Shown: positions 26,176-34,995 of the stretch, in pieces
Layout of the letters: each line of letters starts with the position of its first letter
How positions within the stretch are numbered: position 1 is the first letter of the stretch
NCBI GenBank assembly: GCA_045105235.1
Contig: JBGCDH010000051.1
Location: 1-64,000, forward strand
From: GCA-2684655 sp045105235
GTDB taxonomy: Bacteria > Planctomycetota > UBA1135 > UBA2386
Direction of reading: 5' to 3'
Length of the DNA stretch: 64,000 nt
The notes under the pieces: model-generated
Seen by the model: the letters and a program-made list of their open reading frames with translations, nothing else
The model's database searches: none
What the model was told of the DNA's origin: nothing
Position numbers and translations under genes: made by a program

Positions 26176-27666
26176 TCAGTAGACGCTGATCGTGCGCCCA
26201 GGCGTCGAGACCAGCGATGCGCCCGGCAGCGGGAACGTTCCCGCTGGATCGAAAGCGAGCGACTGCAGGAAGTAGGGACCGCGCGGCAGTCCGACCGGCA
26301 GCGGCACGGCAAAGGCCGCCGCGCCGGTGGCATCGGTCATCATCGTGAGACCTGGCTGCAGCTGGTTGATGTCGAGCTGCAAGCCGCATGGACCGGGCAT
26401 CGGCGCAGCGCTCAGAAACAGCACCGCCAGCTGGTTGGGGGAAGCGTCGCGCAGCGTAAAGGCGAACGACTGGTTGCCGGGGAGAGCAATGCCGACGTCG
26501 AGCGACGGAGCGCCTGCACCGCCCACGCATGCATCGCCAAAGATCGCGATGTTCTCGTGCCGATCGTATTCGGTCAGCGTGGTGCGCGTCAGCATGTCGA
26601 GATCGCCGTCGTCATCGAGATCGATCAACAGGCCGCCAATGCCCGAATCGAGCGCCGCCGGCGAGAATCCTCGGGCACCGTCGTGGCGGACGACAAGCGT
26701 CTCCTGGTTCTGGTTGTAGCGCAGCAGGAGTTCCTCGACCCCGTCGGCATCTAGGTCCGCGAGCTCGATATCACCACTGCCGCCACCTGGGATGCCGCCC
26801 GGCAAAAGGTCAATGGCCGGCGCGCCAAGCGGCGCAGCGGTATCACCAAAGAAGACCATCCAATCCAGTGCCGAACCTACCGTGCCGCCGAGCACGAGGT
26901 CATCGGCGCCGTCGCCATCGAGGTCGGTTGCAATGCCTTGGCGATTGGCGGCATTGGTGACGATCGTCGTTGCAGTAGCAAAAGGCAAACCGCCGGGCTG
27001 CAGCGTGATCTGCCCATCATCCACAACCGCTAGATCGTCGATGCCATCGCCGTTGAAGTCACCGGCGGTCATCAGGCCGGACCCAGTCAGCGTCAGAGCC
27101 AACGTCAACTGCCCGCTGTTCTGCAGGTAGATCTCATTGCTCAAACTGCCTGCTCTTTTGACGGCAAGGTCGGCTTGCCCGTCCGCATCAAAATCCCCCA
27201 GGGTGACCCTCGTGATCGCGGGCAACGTGATGATTCGCACCGGTGCTGCAAACCCACCCTGGCCATCGCCGGCCGCTGTGTAGACCCCTAGCGGGGGCGA
27301 AAACGGAAACAGACTGCTGACGGCAAAAACCGCATCGTCGAAGCCGTCAGCGTTCATGTCGGCAAGGCCGCGCAGCTCAACCAAGCCCCCGAAAGGACCA
27401 ACAGAAGAGCCGAGGACGATCGTAGTCGTCGTAGCGGACGCGCTCCCGGCACCAGGGTTCAACAGCGTGAAAACGCCGCCCTGCCCGGACAAATCGCCAA
27501 TCAAGAGGTCTTCGCTACCGTTGCCGTCGAGATCCGCGCGAATCACGTCTCGCAGCTGAGGGGAAAACGCCCGCGACGTTTGCAGCGGGACACCGGGCAC
27601 GAAGTCTTGGGCAAGAGAGCCAGCAGCACTCAGGGTGCAGGCGACGATGGGAAGAAGCTGTTTCAT
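26176..27666 (-). CDS. secreted FG-GAP/VCBS repeat protein with planctomycete C-terminal module
   Basis: A 496-residue extracellular protein with a Sec signal (KQLLPIVACTLSAAGSLAQ). Seven FG-GAP-like blades can be followed, each with a calcium-loop DxDxDG: DLDGNGSEDLLIG, DMNADGFDDAVF, DFDADGQADLAV, DFNGDGIDDLAV, DLDGDGADDLVL, DLDADGVEELLL and DLDDDGDLDML. They should form a seven-bladed beta-propeller. The C-terminal 120 residues open FGDACVGGAGAPSLDV and form the same module found after the Kelch repeats of 43178-46306. These proteins are probably surface or secreted; the ligand is unknown. The ATG at 27666 is fixed by the signal peptide. Confidence 0.85.
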   Translation of the reverse strand: MKQLLPIVACTLSAAGSLAQDFVPGVPLQTSRAFSPQLRDVIRADLDGNGSEDLLIGDLSGQGGVFTLLNPGAGSASATTTTIVLGSSVGPFGGLVELRGLADMNADGFDDAVFAVSSLFPFSPPLGVYTAAGDGQGGFAAPVRIITLPAITRVTLGDFDADGQADLAVKRAGSLSNEIYLQNSGQLTLALTLTGSGLMTAGDFNGDGIDDLAVVDDGQITLQPGGLPFATATTIVTNAANRQGIATDLDGDGADDLVLGGTVGSALDWMVFFGDTAAPLGAPAIDLLPGGIPGGGSGDIELADLDADGVEELLLRYNQNQETLVVRHDGARGFSPAALDSGIGGLLIDLDDDGDLDMLTRTTLTEYDRHENIAIFGDACVGGAGAPSLDVGIALPGNQSFAFTLRDASPNQLAVLFLSAAPMPGPCGLQLDINQLQPGLTMMTDATGAAAFAVPLPVGLPRGPYFLQSLAFDPAGTFPLPGASLVSTPGRTISVY

Positions 27667-27749
27667 AGACTTGTTGCAGATCAGATGCGCCGAGTTCGGC
27701 GGATCCGCAGCCCGCCACAGCCGCAGTTTCTGCAAAAACGCTGATCTTC

Positions 27750-27769
27750 CCGCAGCCATCCTGCTGCGG
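27750..27769 (-). terminator. terminator-like hairpin after the GNAT gene
   Basis: Perfect 6-bp arms CCGCAG (27750-27755) and CTGCGG (27764-27769) flank an 8-base loop. It lies 19 bases past the acetyltransferase stop on the minus strand. A GTTTTTG run follows about 12 bases later. Confidence 0.5.
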
Positions 27770-27788
27770 TTCCTGACAGCTGATCCGC

Positions 27789-28280
27789 CTACGAGTCGGC
27801 CATCTGCCGCAGCGCGTCGCCGGTCAGGCGGCACGTGCGCCAGTCCGGCATGACGTCGGCCCCCTGGCGGCGGTAGAAGTCGATCGCCAGCTGATTCCAG
27901 TCCAACACGTGCCAATCGAGGCGCGGGCACTTACGCCTCACGGCCTCCTTGGCAAGCGCCCGCAGCAATGCCAGCCCGTGGCCACCACCGCGATGCTTCG
28001 GATCGACAAACAGGTCCTCGAGGAACAGGCACGGCTGGCACCAAAACGTCGAGTAGCTGGTGAAGTAGAGCGCAAAGCCAACCGGCACCCCGTCGCTCTC
28101 CGCGATCAGGCACGAACAGACCGGCGTTTCGCCGAACAGGTGCTCCTTGAGCCGATCCTCGCTGAGGTCGAGCTCATGCTCCAGCTTTTCGTAGCGAGCC
28201 AAATCGCGGATGAAGCGCGCTACGTGTGACTCGTCGCCGGGGCGCGCCGGGCGGATACCGCTCGCAGGTTTTGGGCTCAT
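27789..28280 (-). CDS. GNAT-family N-acetyltransferase (spermidine acetyltransferase-like)
   Basis: A 163-residue acetyl-CoA-dependent N-acetyltransferase. The CoA-binding motif A is LFVDPKHRGGGHGLALLRAL (about 93-112), preceded by VGFALYFTSYSTFWCQP and followed by LDWHVLDWNQLAIDFYRRQG, the typical motif B. The strong likeness to diamine/spermidine acetyltransferases (SSAT) is in FTSYSTFWGQPGLYLEDL-like spacing. The true amine substrate cannot be told from sequence. The ATG at 28280 starts MSPKPASGIRPA; the divergent methyltransferase gene begins about 120 bp away. Confidence 0.87.
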   Translation of the reverse strand: MSPKPASGIRPARPGDESHVARFIRDLARYEKLEHELDLSEDRLKEHLFGETPVCSCLIAESDGVPVGFALYFTSYSTFWCQPCLFLEDLFVDPKHRGGGHGLALLRALAKEAVRRKCPRLDWHVLDWNQLAIDFYRRQGADVMPDWRTCRLTGDALRQMADS

Positions 28281-28402
28281 ACCCGCCGAGAATCCGCCAT
28301 TCGCGGCCAGATGCAATCGACAAGCATGGCCAAACGCGAGCCCAAGACGGCTGGCTTGTTTTCCCGGCGCTGGCATGGCGTAGGCCAATCGCTCAGGCGA
28401 CC

Positions 28403-29065
28403 ATGCTCAAAGACGCCTCCCGGGCGCATACCTGCATCCAGAGCCGAGACTTGACCACACGCACGAAAGACCAACCGTTCGGCGAGGACTACTACCGTCG
28501 CTACTACGAAGACAAGTCGACCCGCGTCAGCGACCTTGAGGAGATTGGCAGGCTGGCAACGTTTGTGCACGGCTACCTGGAATATCTCCAGATCCCGGTG
28601 CGCTCGATCCTCGACGTCGGCTGCGGCGTCGGCCACTGGCAACAGATGCAAAAGAAGCTCTGGCCGCGCGCCCGATACTACGGTGTCGAATACAGCGAGC
28701 ACTTGTGCGAAAGGTTCGGCTTCCACCACGCCTCGGCAACCGAACTCGATCCAAAGCGCGACCTCGGCCGCGCCACGTTCGACCTCGTGGTCTGCCAGGG
28801 CGTGCTGCAGTATTTGACGGACAAGGAGGCGGCGATGGCTTTGCGAAACCTGGGCGAATGGACGGACGGCGCGCTCTACCTAGAAGCGCTCACGCAGAAA
28901 GACTGGGACCAAAACTGCGATCGCTCGGTGACCGACGGCAACGTGCACCTGCGCCCCGCCGGCTACTACCGCAAGCGGCTGCGCGACGACTTCCAGGACT
29001 GCGGCGGCGGCGTTTTCTGCAGTCGCAGCGCGGGCGTTTCCCTGTTTGAACTCGAGGGCGAGTAG
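28403..29065 (+). CDS. SAM-dependent class I methyltransferase
   Basis: A 220-residue Rossmann-type methyltransferase. Motif I is SILDVGCGVGHWQQM (about 67-81), the acidic end of strand two is YYGVEYSEHL, and motif IV is FDLVVCQGVLQYL. The N-terminal FGEDYYRRYYEDKSTRVSD is conserved in methyltransferases near type 11/12. The start is uncertain: the ATG at 28403 is used because upstream ATG/GTG codons overlap the divergent gene. It is followed after 6 bp by the M48 peptidase gene. The acceptor molecule is unknown. Confidence 0.8.
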   Translation: MLKDASRAHTCIQSRDLTTRTKDQPFGEDYYRRYYEDKSTRVSDLEEIGRLATFVHGYLEYLQIPVRSILDVGCGVGHWQQMQKKLWPRARYYGVEYSEHLCERFGFHHASATELDPKRDLGRATFDLVVCQGVLQYLTDKEAAMALRNLGEWTDGALYLEALTQKDWDQNCDRSVTDGNVHLRPAGYYRKRLRDDFQDCGGGVFCSRSAGVSLFELEGE

Positions 29066-29071
29066 CAGCAC

Positions 29072-31018
29072 ATGGATTTCTTCGGACAACAAGACAAGGC
29101 GCGGCGCGCCTCCGGGCTGCTCGTCTGGCTCTTCCTCGCCGCCGTCGTCTGCATCATCGCGCTGATCTACGTCGCCGCCAAACTGCTCCTGTTCCGCAGC
29201 CAGCCGGGCGACCCCGGCGGCTTTCTCGACTGGCCGCTGCTCGGCGCGGTCAGCGGCATTGTGACCGTCGTTGTTGTCGGCGCCACTCTGTTCAAGACCG
29301 CGCAACTGCGCGGTGGCGGGGGCAAGGTCGCGACGATGCTCGGCGGCCGCGAGGTCGACCCAAGCACCAGAGACCTCAAAGAACGCGTCTTGCTGAACGT
29401 CGTCGAAGAGATGGCAATCGCGTCCGGCGTGCCGGTGCCGGAAATCTATGTGCTCGACAACGAACAGGCCATCAACGCGTTCGCAGCCGGATGGGCGCCG
29501 TCCGACGCGGCGGTTGCGGTGACGCGCGGCAGTCTCGACCAGTTCACGCGCGAAGAGCTCCAGGGCGTCATCGCGCACGAGTTTAGCCACGTCTTCCATG
29601 GCGACATGCGGCTCAACATCCGGCTGATGGGCACGCTGTTTGGCATCGTCTGCATCACCGTCGTCGGCCGCATGATCATGCAGAGCGCCTACTACAGCGG
29701 TGGCCACCGGCGCAGCAACCGCGACAGCAACGGCGGCGGAGTGGTGTTCTTCGGCATTGCGCTGCTGGCGATCGGCTACGTCGGCGTGCTGTTCGCGCGG
29801 ATGATCCAGGCCGCCGTCTCGCGCCAGCGCGAGTATTTGGCAGACGCAAGCGCGGTCCAGTACACCCGCAATCCGCGCGGCATCGGCATGGCCCTGGCAC
29901 GCATCGGCGGCATCGGCGGCAAGCTCGAAAGCGCCCACGCCGAAGAGGCGAGCCACATGATGTTTGCCGAGGGCGTCTCGCACATGGGCGGCGGCCTCGC
30001 AACCCACCCACCGCTCGAAAAGCGCATCGAACGCGTGCTGCCGGGCTTTCTGAGCAAGCTCCAAGCTTCGCCGTCACCCGACATGGTCGAAGCGGCCGCC
30101 GCAACGCCCATGCCGGCACAGTTTGCCGAAGCCGGTGCCGCCGGTTTCGCAGGCGGCGCGGCAACAAGCCAACCGCGTTCTAGCGCAGCAATTCCAGCGA
30201 GCGCCGGCATGGCCCCCGACGACCTCGTGCAAAGCGTCGGCGACCCGCAGCCCGAGCACGTTGTCCGGGCGCGGCAGCTGCTGCAGGACCTGCCGATGAC
30301 CCTGTCGCAGGCGGCACACGAGCCAGAAGGCGCCGAGGCCGTGGTCTACGCCCTCCTGCTCGACACCGACAGCGCCGAACGCAGCCGCCAGCTGGACCTG
30401 CTTGGCTCTGCCGACGCCGGCGTTCAGATGCAAACGCGCGATCACGCCAAAGACGTGACCGAGATGCGGCGAGAGCTGCGGCTACCGCTATTTGAGCTCT
30501 CCGTTCCCGCTCTGCGCCGCCTGCCGGAGGAGCGTCGTCGGGCGCTTCGCCAGCACGCCCGCAAGCTCGCGATGGCCGACAACCATGTTTCGCCGTTTGA
30601 GTTTGCGCTTTTGCAGGCGCTCGATCGCCACGTTCGCCTGCCGGAAGACCCCGTCTTCCGACGCGGCCGGCCCGAGTCCCTGACCCAGCACGCCGGCCAT
30701 GCACGCACGGTGCTGTCGGTGATTGCGCATGCCGGCGCCCCGAACGATCCCGACGAAGCCGCTGCGGCGTTTGCACGAGGGCAGCAGGCGCTCCAGCTGC
30801 CCGCCGACAGCATTGTCCCCGCCAGCCAGGCTACGGCGCGCGAACTCGAGCCGGCGGTCGCCGGGCTTGCCAAGGTCTCACCGTTTGGCAAGCGCAACCT
30901 GATCACGGCCTGTGCCCAGGTCGCCGCCCACGACGGGCGACTCGATCCGGACGAAGTCGATCTGGTCCGCGCACTCGCCGAACTCTGGGACTGCCCGGTC
31001 CCGCTGGCGACAACCTGA
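29072..31018 (+). CDS. M48 (HtpX-like) membrane metalloprotease with long C-terminal extension
   Basis: A 648-residue zinc protease. Two N-terminal membrane segments (about 14-40 and 51-72) precede the catalytic domain with HEFSHVFHGD: His169, Glu170 and His173. The third ligand is probably the glutamate of REYLADASAVQYTRNP (about 252). Two more hydrophobic stretches follow the HEXXH motif. From about residue 335 to the end is a separate extension of more than 300 residues. It is first Ala/Pro-rich, then helical (LPMTLSQAAHEPEGAEAV, LPLFELSVPALRRLPEE), and not part of HtpX. HtpX-type proteases degrade damaged membrane proteins. It follows the methyltransferase gene by 6 bp. Confidence 0.88.
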   Translation: MDFFGQQDKARRASGLLVWLFLAAVVCIIALIYVAAKLLLFRSQPGDPGGFLDWPLLGAVSGIVTVVVVGATLFKTAQLRGGGGKVATMLGGREVDPSTRDLKERVLLNVVEEMAIASGVPVPEIYVLDNEQAINAFAAGWAPSDAAVAVTRGSLDQFTREELQGVIAHEFSHVFHGDMRLNIRLMGTLFGIVCITVVGRMIMQSAYYSGGHRRSNRDSNGGGVVFFGIALLAIGYVGVLFARMIQAAVSRQREYLADASAVQYTRNPRGIGMALARIGGIGGKLESAHAEEASHMMFAEGVSHMGGGLATHPPLEKRIERVLPGFLSKLQASPSPDMVEAAAATPMPAQFAEAGAAGFAGGAATSQPRSSAAIPASAGMAPDDLVQSVGDPQPEHVVRARQLLQDLPMTLSQAAHEPEGAEAVVYALLLDTDSAERSRQLDLLGSADAGVQMQTRDHAKDVTEMRRELRLPLFELSVPALRRLPEERRRALRQHARKLAMADNHVSPFEFALLQALDRHVRLPEDPVFRRGRPESLTQHAGHARTVLSVIAHAGAPNDPDEAAAAFARGQQALQLPADSIVPASQATARELEPAVAGLAKVSPFGKRNLITACAQVAAHDGRLDPDEVDLVRALAELWDCPVPLATT

Positions 31019-31139
31019 CTGCCGCCAAGCTGCCGCGACGATCCGAATCCACTCGAGAATCGCCCCATTGCGAGACCCTACGGCTTAAGGCTTCGCCCAA
31101 AGCCCCTCCAGGCCGATAGCGGCCCTGCAGGTGGGGATC

Positions 31140-32105
31140 ATGAGGACGAAGGTGAAGATCAATTTCTTCGCTGCGGCCAGCTTGCTGGTCGTAGGCGCAG
31201 CAGGACTATGGGCAAACGCTCTTGGCGCGGTCGGTGCATTGGCAGTGGCTGTTCCGGCGAGTGTGGCCCTGGGCGGCTGCATTCTGCAGATGCTCGCCGC
31301 ACGCCGAGAAGAGCGCCTGCGGCTCGCCCTGCGTCGCCGCGATGAGCAGCTGGCTCAAACCGCCCATGAACTGCGCACACCGCTGACGGCCATTGGCAAT
31401 GCGCTCGAAATCGTGCGCGCCGGCTACGCAAGCGACCCCGACGAGTGCGACGCGTTTTTGTGCGAAGCCGATCTCGCAGCGAATCACCTCGGTTTTCTGA
31501 TCAACGACATCCTCGACGACGCAGCCCTCACCGCCGGCCGCTTGCGCTTGGAGATCGGCCTGCACCGCATTGCCGATCTGATCCGAAACGGACTGCGCGC
31601 ACTCGGCATGCAGGCTGCCCGCAACGATATACGTATTGTCGCCAGCGACAGCGACCGCGAGCTGCTGGTTCGAACCGACTCGCGCCGCGTGCTCCAGATC
31701 CTGTTCAACCTGGTCGGCAATGCCGCGAAGTTCTCCGAGCCGGGTTCGCCGATCGAAATCGAGGTCCGAAGCGAAAACGCCTTCGTTCGCTTTGCCGTGA
31801 TCGACCAAGGGACGGGCGTCGCGCCGGCGGTCGAGCCCATGCTGTTTGAACCCTTTGTCGGCGATGATGCCACCAAGCGCGCGGACAGCACCGGCCTCGG
31901 ACTCTACATCTGCCGGCAGCTGGTCGAGCAGATGGGCGGCAGCATCGGATACCGCCGTCGAGAGGCCGCGGCCGGCGGCGGCGCCGAATTCTGGTTTACG
32001 ATGCCGCGCCCCCAGCACGACGGCATCCCGGCCACCGAACCAAGAGCCGATCGCACCAACACAGCAACGCTGGCCATTGCTTCCGACACGAGGATGGCGC
32101 GATGA
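31140..32105 (+). CDS. membrane histidine kinase
   Basis: A 321-residue sensor kinase. Two hydrophobic helices (about 9-25 and 28-52) are followed directly by the phosphoacceptor helix with AHELRTPLTAI (His about 77) and an ATPase domain: N-box LFNLVGNAAKFSEPG, G1 VIDQGTGV, and G2 STGLGLYICRQLVEQMGG. There is no sensing domain between the helices, so the signal is either membrane-borne or delivered by a partner. I chose the ATG at 31140 because AGGTGGGG sits just upstream, rather than the GTG at 31131. No response regulator gene is adjacent. A weak GGCCG-atag-CGGCC hairpin (31111-31124) lies in its leader. Confidence 0.87.
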   Translation: MRTKVKINFFAAASLLVVGAAGLWANALGAVGALAVAVPASVALGGCILQMLAARREERLRLALRRRDEQLAQTAHELRTPLTAIGNALEIVRAGYASDPDECDAFLCEADLAANHLGFLINDILDDAALTAGRLRLEIGLHRIADLIRNGLRALGMQAARNDIRIVASDSDRELLVRTDSRRVLQILFNLVGNAAKFSEPGSPIEIEVRSENAFVRFAVIDQGTGVAPAVEPMLFEPFVGDDATKRADSTGLGLYICRQLVEQMGGSIGYRRREAAAGGGAEFWFTMPRPQHDGIPATEPRADRTNTATLAIASDTRMAR

Positions 32106-32112
32106 TGCGTCG

Positions 32113-32853
32113 ATGCTCGCCCGGCCACTCGTATCCGCACTGATCTACCTGCTGGCCGCGGTTCTGCTCGCGACCGCGACACTATCGGGCCAGGAGGCGG
32201 GCGCCGAACGGGCGACCTGGCGCAACTTCAACCAGACGTTTCAGCTCGACCTGCCGGACGGCTGGCGTCAGATCTCACCGAACGAAGCCCGGCAGATCGG
32301 CGAGGACCCCAATTCTCCGCCGGAGCTGCGGCTGGCCCAGCCGACCTTGATGTATGCGGTAGGCCCGATCGAACGCTGGCTCGAAGGCGACTACTCAGGG
32401 CCGATGCTGTTCGTCCGAGAGCAACGCGACCAGTGGTATATCGATGAGGACTACAAGCAGACGCTTCGCGATGCTTGGCGTGCCCACGGCGAGATCAACA
32501 ACGTTGAGCACGAGCTGGACGACATCGGCAAGGAGAAGCTCGGCACGCAAGAGGTCGAGTGCATCGTTGCCACCCGGACCAGGACGTCCGGGGACAATTC
32601 CGCACCGCTGCGCTGCCTGGACGTCTACGCCCCCACGGCACGCCAGCAAATCGGCCTGACTTTCGCCTGCGAGCCGGAGCGCTTCGAACGCCATCTGCCC
32701 GCATTCCGGTCCTGGCTCGACTCCCTTACGTTTGCCCGCCTCGCCCAAGAGCAGGCCAGCCTCGGCGATCGACTCTGGGGCCCCATCGTGATCGGCGGCC
32801 TGGTCGGGATTGTATTGATCGTTCTCTACAAGCGCACCAGCGCTCGCCGTTGA
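32113..32853 (+). CDS. membrane-anchored exported protein of unknown function
   Basis: A 246-residue protein with a signal (MLARPLVSALIYLLAAVLLA) and a C-terminal membrane helix (GPIVIGGLVGIVLIVLYKRT) with a basic end, so the middle should be outside the cytoplasm. That middle contains RNFNQTFQLDLPDGWRQISP and MYAVGPIERWLEGDYSG, similar in style to PsbP/DUF1795-like beta-alpha proteins, but I do not claim the family. It starts 7 bp after the histidine kinase stop and may act with it, perhaps as the missing sensor part. This is inference from position only. Confidence 0.66.
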   Translation: MLARPLVSALIYLLAAVLLATATLSGQEAGAERATWRNFNQTFQLDLPDGWRQISPNEARQIGEDPNSPPELRLAQPTLMYAVGPIERWLEGDYSGPMLFVREQRDQWYIDEDYKQTLRDAWRAHGEINNVEHELDDIGKEKLGTQEVECIVATRTRTSGDNSAPLRCLDVYAPTARQQIGLTFACEPERFERHLPAFRSWLDSLTFARLAQEQASLGDRLWGPIVIGGLVGIVLIVLYKRTSARR

Positions 32854-32921
32854 GCCAGCCGCCGGCCCGGCATAGACTCAGGGCGGATGCACACTGGACA
32901 ACTAGTCCGCATCACACCGCC

Positions 32922-34592
32922 TTGAAGAAGTCCGCGAAGCCGAATAGCCCCAATCTCGACAAGCATTTGTTCGAGGCGGGCCTGCAATGCCACAAGCGAT
33001 TGTGGCTCGACTACCACGAACCGAAGAAGACCAAGCCGTCCGCTGCGCGGGCGGAGATGTCTCGGGTCGGCGACGAGCTCCGTGCCCTGGCGCGAACAGC
33101 GTTTCCGATGGCCGTGACGGTTGACGAAGCGGACACCGCGGCCGCCGCCGCCAAGACGCAGGAGCTGCTGGCAAACAACACGCCGGTGATCTTCGACGCG
33201 ACGTTCGTCGCCGACGGCGTCGAGGCGTGCTGCGACATCCTGGTCGCGCACAAGGACGACGCTGTCGATCTGTTCGAAATCAAGGCGGGCACGAAGGTCA
33301 AGCACCGCTACGTCAACGACCTGGCGCTGCAGGCCATCGTGCTGGCCGGCTGCGGAAAGAAACTGCAGCGCGCCTACCTGCTGCACATTCAGTCCAAGTT
33401 TGAGCACAAAGAAGGCGAAGACTACCCACCGATGGAGCTGCTACGCAGCGCCGACGTGACGCCCAAAGTGCAAAAGCAGATGCCGAACGTTGAGCGGCGG
33501 CTGCAGCAGCTGAAACTCGCCATCGGCGACGAAGGATCCCTCGAACTGCCGATGGGCACGTTCTGTCGCAATCCGTTCCCGTGCCCGCACGTGGACCGCT
33601 GCAGCAAGGAGGCGCCCGAGCTGCCGCTTCACCGGCTGCCGGAGCTGACCCGTCAGCAGGAAATCGAGTTCCACAAGGAGGGCATCGAAGAGCTGCTCGC
33701 GGTCGACCCCGAAACCAAGGGTCTGAGCCTGCGACAAAGGCGCACGATCGAATGCCACCAGCAAAAGCAGCGCATCGTCGAGCCGTTTGTCGAAGCCGAA
33801 CTGCGCGCCTGTGAGCAGCCACTGCACTTTGTCGCGATGGCTTCTGCCACCGAAGCACTGCCGCGCCTCGACCGGCAGCATCCCTGGCAAATGACGCCGT
33901 ATGCGTGGGCCGTACACACCGTGCATGAAGATGGCCGGGTCGAGGAAGTGTCGTTCGCCCAAGTAGGCAAAGAAGACCCGCGTGGCCCCTTTGCGCGCTC
34001 GCTGGCGCGTCACGTCGAAGCTGGCGGCACGATCCTCTGCTGGAACGACGAGCCGCTGCGAGAGCTTCGCGGACTGCTCGATGCCGTCGACAGTGAAAAG
34101 CCGAGCGTTCGAATGCTCATGGGCTTTGAGCACATCGACATCATGCAGCTGTTTGAAGCCGGCGTTTTCGAACCGAGCCTCTTCGACCTCAAGAACTTCG
34201 GCGAAGCCGCTGCGAAGCTCGTCGACGATCACGGCGCCGAGGACCACCCGATGCTCGAAGCCGACGTGCGCTTCGAAGCGCTTCAAAAAGCTAGAGCACC
34301 ACGAGTGCGCGCCACGACCCGCGACAAGATCGCCGCCGAGCTCAAGGATGCACTGGCGTGGCAAGCGGAAACGCTGGCCAAGGTCTACTCCGCCTTCGCC
34401 GGCGAGCCTGTCGCCAAAGCAGAAGGCGAGAAAGAGCCCAAGCCGCGCCGTGCAGCCAGTGAGAAGACGCCAACGCAGCACGATGCGGTGGACGAGTCTG
34501 GAGCCCACATCCGCGACGACCAAGGCCTCGAAAGCAAAGCACCGCCCAAGAAGCCGACGAAGACGAAGCGACTCCCCAAGCTTCCTGAATAG
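32922..34592 (+). CDS. DUF2779-type protein with Cas4-like Fe-S PD-(D/E)XK nuclease domain
   Basis: A 556-residue protein. The N-terminal half is a PD-(D/E)XK domain: Asp105 (CDILVAH), Glu119-x-Lys121 (LFEIKAG) and a QxxxY-like helix near Gln137. Four cysteines fit the Cas4/AddB cluster: Cys23 (LQCHKRLW) early, then Cys215, Cys221 and Cys227 in GTFCRNPFPCPHVDRC. The second half (about 235-490) matches DUF2779, thought to be RNase H/exonuclease-like. The tail from about 485 is a charged, low-complexity stretch. No CRISPR genes are nearby, so a stand-alone repair or defence nuclease is more likely. The start is a TTG (32922) because no ATG fits in frame. Confidence 0.78.
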   Translation: MKKSAKPNSPNLDKHLFEAGLQCHKRLWLDYHEPKKTKPSAARAEMSRVGDELRALARTAFPMAVTVDEADTAAAAAKTQELLANNTPVIFDATFVADGVEACCDILVAHKDDAVDLFEIKAGTKVKHRYVNDLALQAIVLAGCGKKLQRAYLLHIQSKFEHKEGEDYPPMELLRSADVTPKVQKQMPNVERRLQQLKLAIGDEGSLELPMGTFCRNPFPCPHVDRCSKEAPELPLHRLPELTRQQEIEFHKEGIEELLAVDPETKGLSLRQRRTIECHQQKQRIVEPFVEAELRACEQPLHFVAMASATEALPRLDRQHPWQMTPYAWAVHTVHEDGRVEEVSFAQVGKEDPRGPFARSLARHVEAGGTILCWNDEPLRELRGLLDAVDSEKPSVRMLMGFEHIDIMQLFEAGVFEPSLFDLKNFGEAAAKLVDDHGAEDHPMLEADVRFEALQKARAPRVRATTRDKIAAELKDALAWQAETLAKVYSAFAGEPVAKAEGEKEPKPRRAASEKTPTQHDAVDESGAHIRDDQGLESKAPPKKPTKTKRLPKLPE

Positions 34593-34613
34593 GTCCAAGT
34601 CGACTGGGCTGGC

Positions 34614-34992
34614 TTGAGTTGGGCACGAATTCCAGGTGCTCACTTGGCCTCGGGATCGAGAGCTGCGGGGGTGTCCGGAGCGGTTTTCGAGGCGGAGCGA
34701 CCGCTACCACGATCGGGTTCTGCGCACGCCGCCCGAGGTGCGGCATGTGCCTCGCTACGTCTTGGGCAACGGGCGCAAGCACAGCTGCCGGCACGGCGGG
34801 ACAGGCGCCAACGTCAACGATGTGGTCGATCGCTTCTCGTCAGCGATGTGGTTCGACGGCTTTCGCGAGCGTCTGATGATCCGCGGGCTCGAGCGTGTGC
34901 GACGGCCGGTGGCGGCCGCCCGGACCTGGCTGCTAGCGAAGGGGTGGCGCCGACTGGGGCTGCTCTCCGTGGCGGAGATGCCTCGATCGTAG
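34614..34992 (+). pseudogene. decayed REP-associated (RAYT/Y1) transposase, C-terminal part
   Basis: The C-terminal part of a REP-associated tyrosine transposase can be read in pieces: GAVFEAE in one frame, then DRYHDRVLRTPPEVRH and YVLGNGRKH in the next, then VDRFSSAMWFDGF and PVAAARTWLLAKGWRRLGLL to a stop at 34992. In intact members GxVFxxRYHxRVLRTPREVR is continuous, so there is a frameshift near 34700. The N-terminal HUH region is not found. This is an old, immobile insertion. It lies between the nuclease-like gene and a convergent glycosyltransferase gene. No REP elements are evident nearby by eye. Confidence 0.72.
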
Positions 34993-34995
34993 CTC

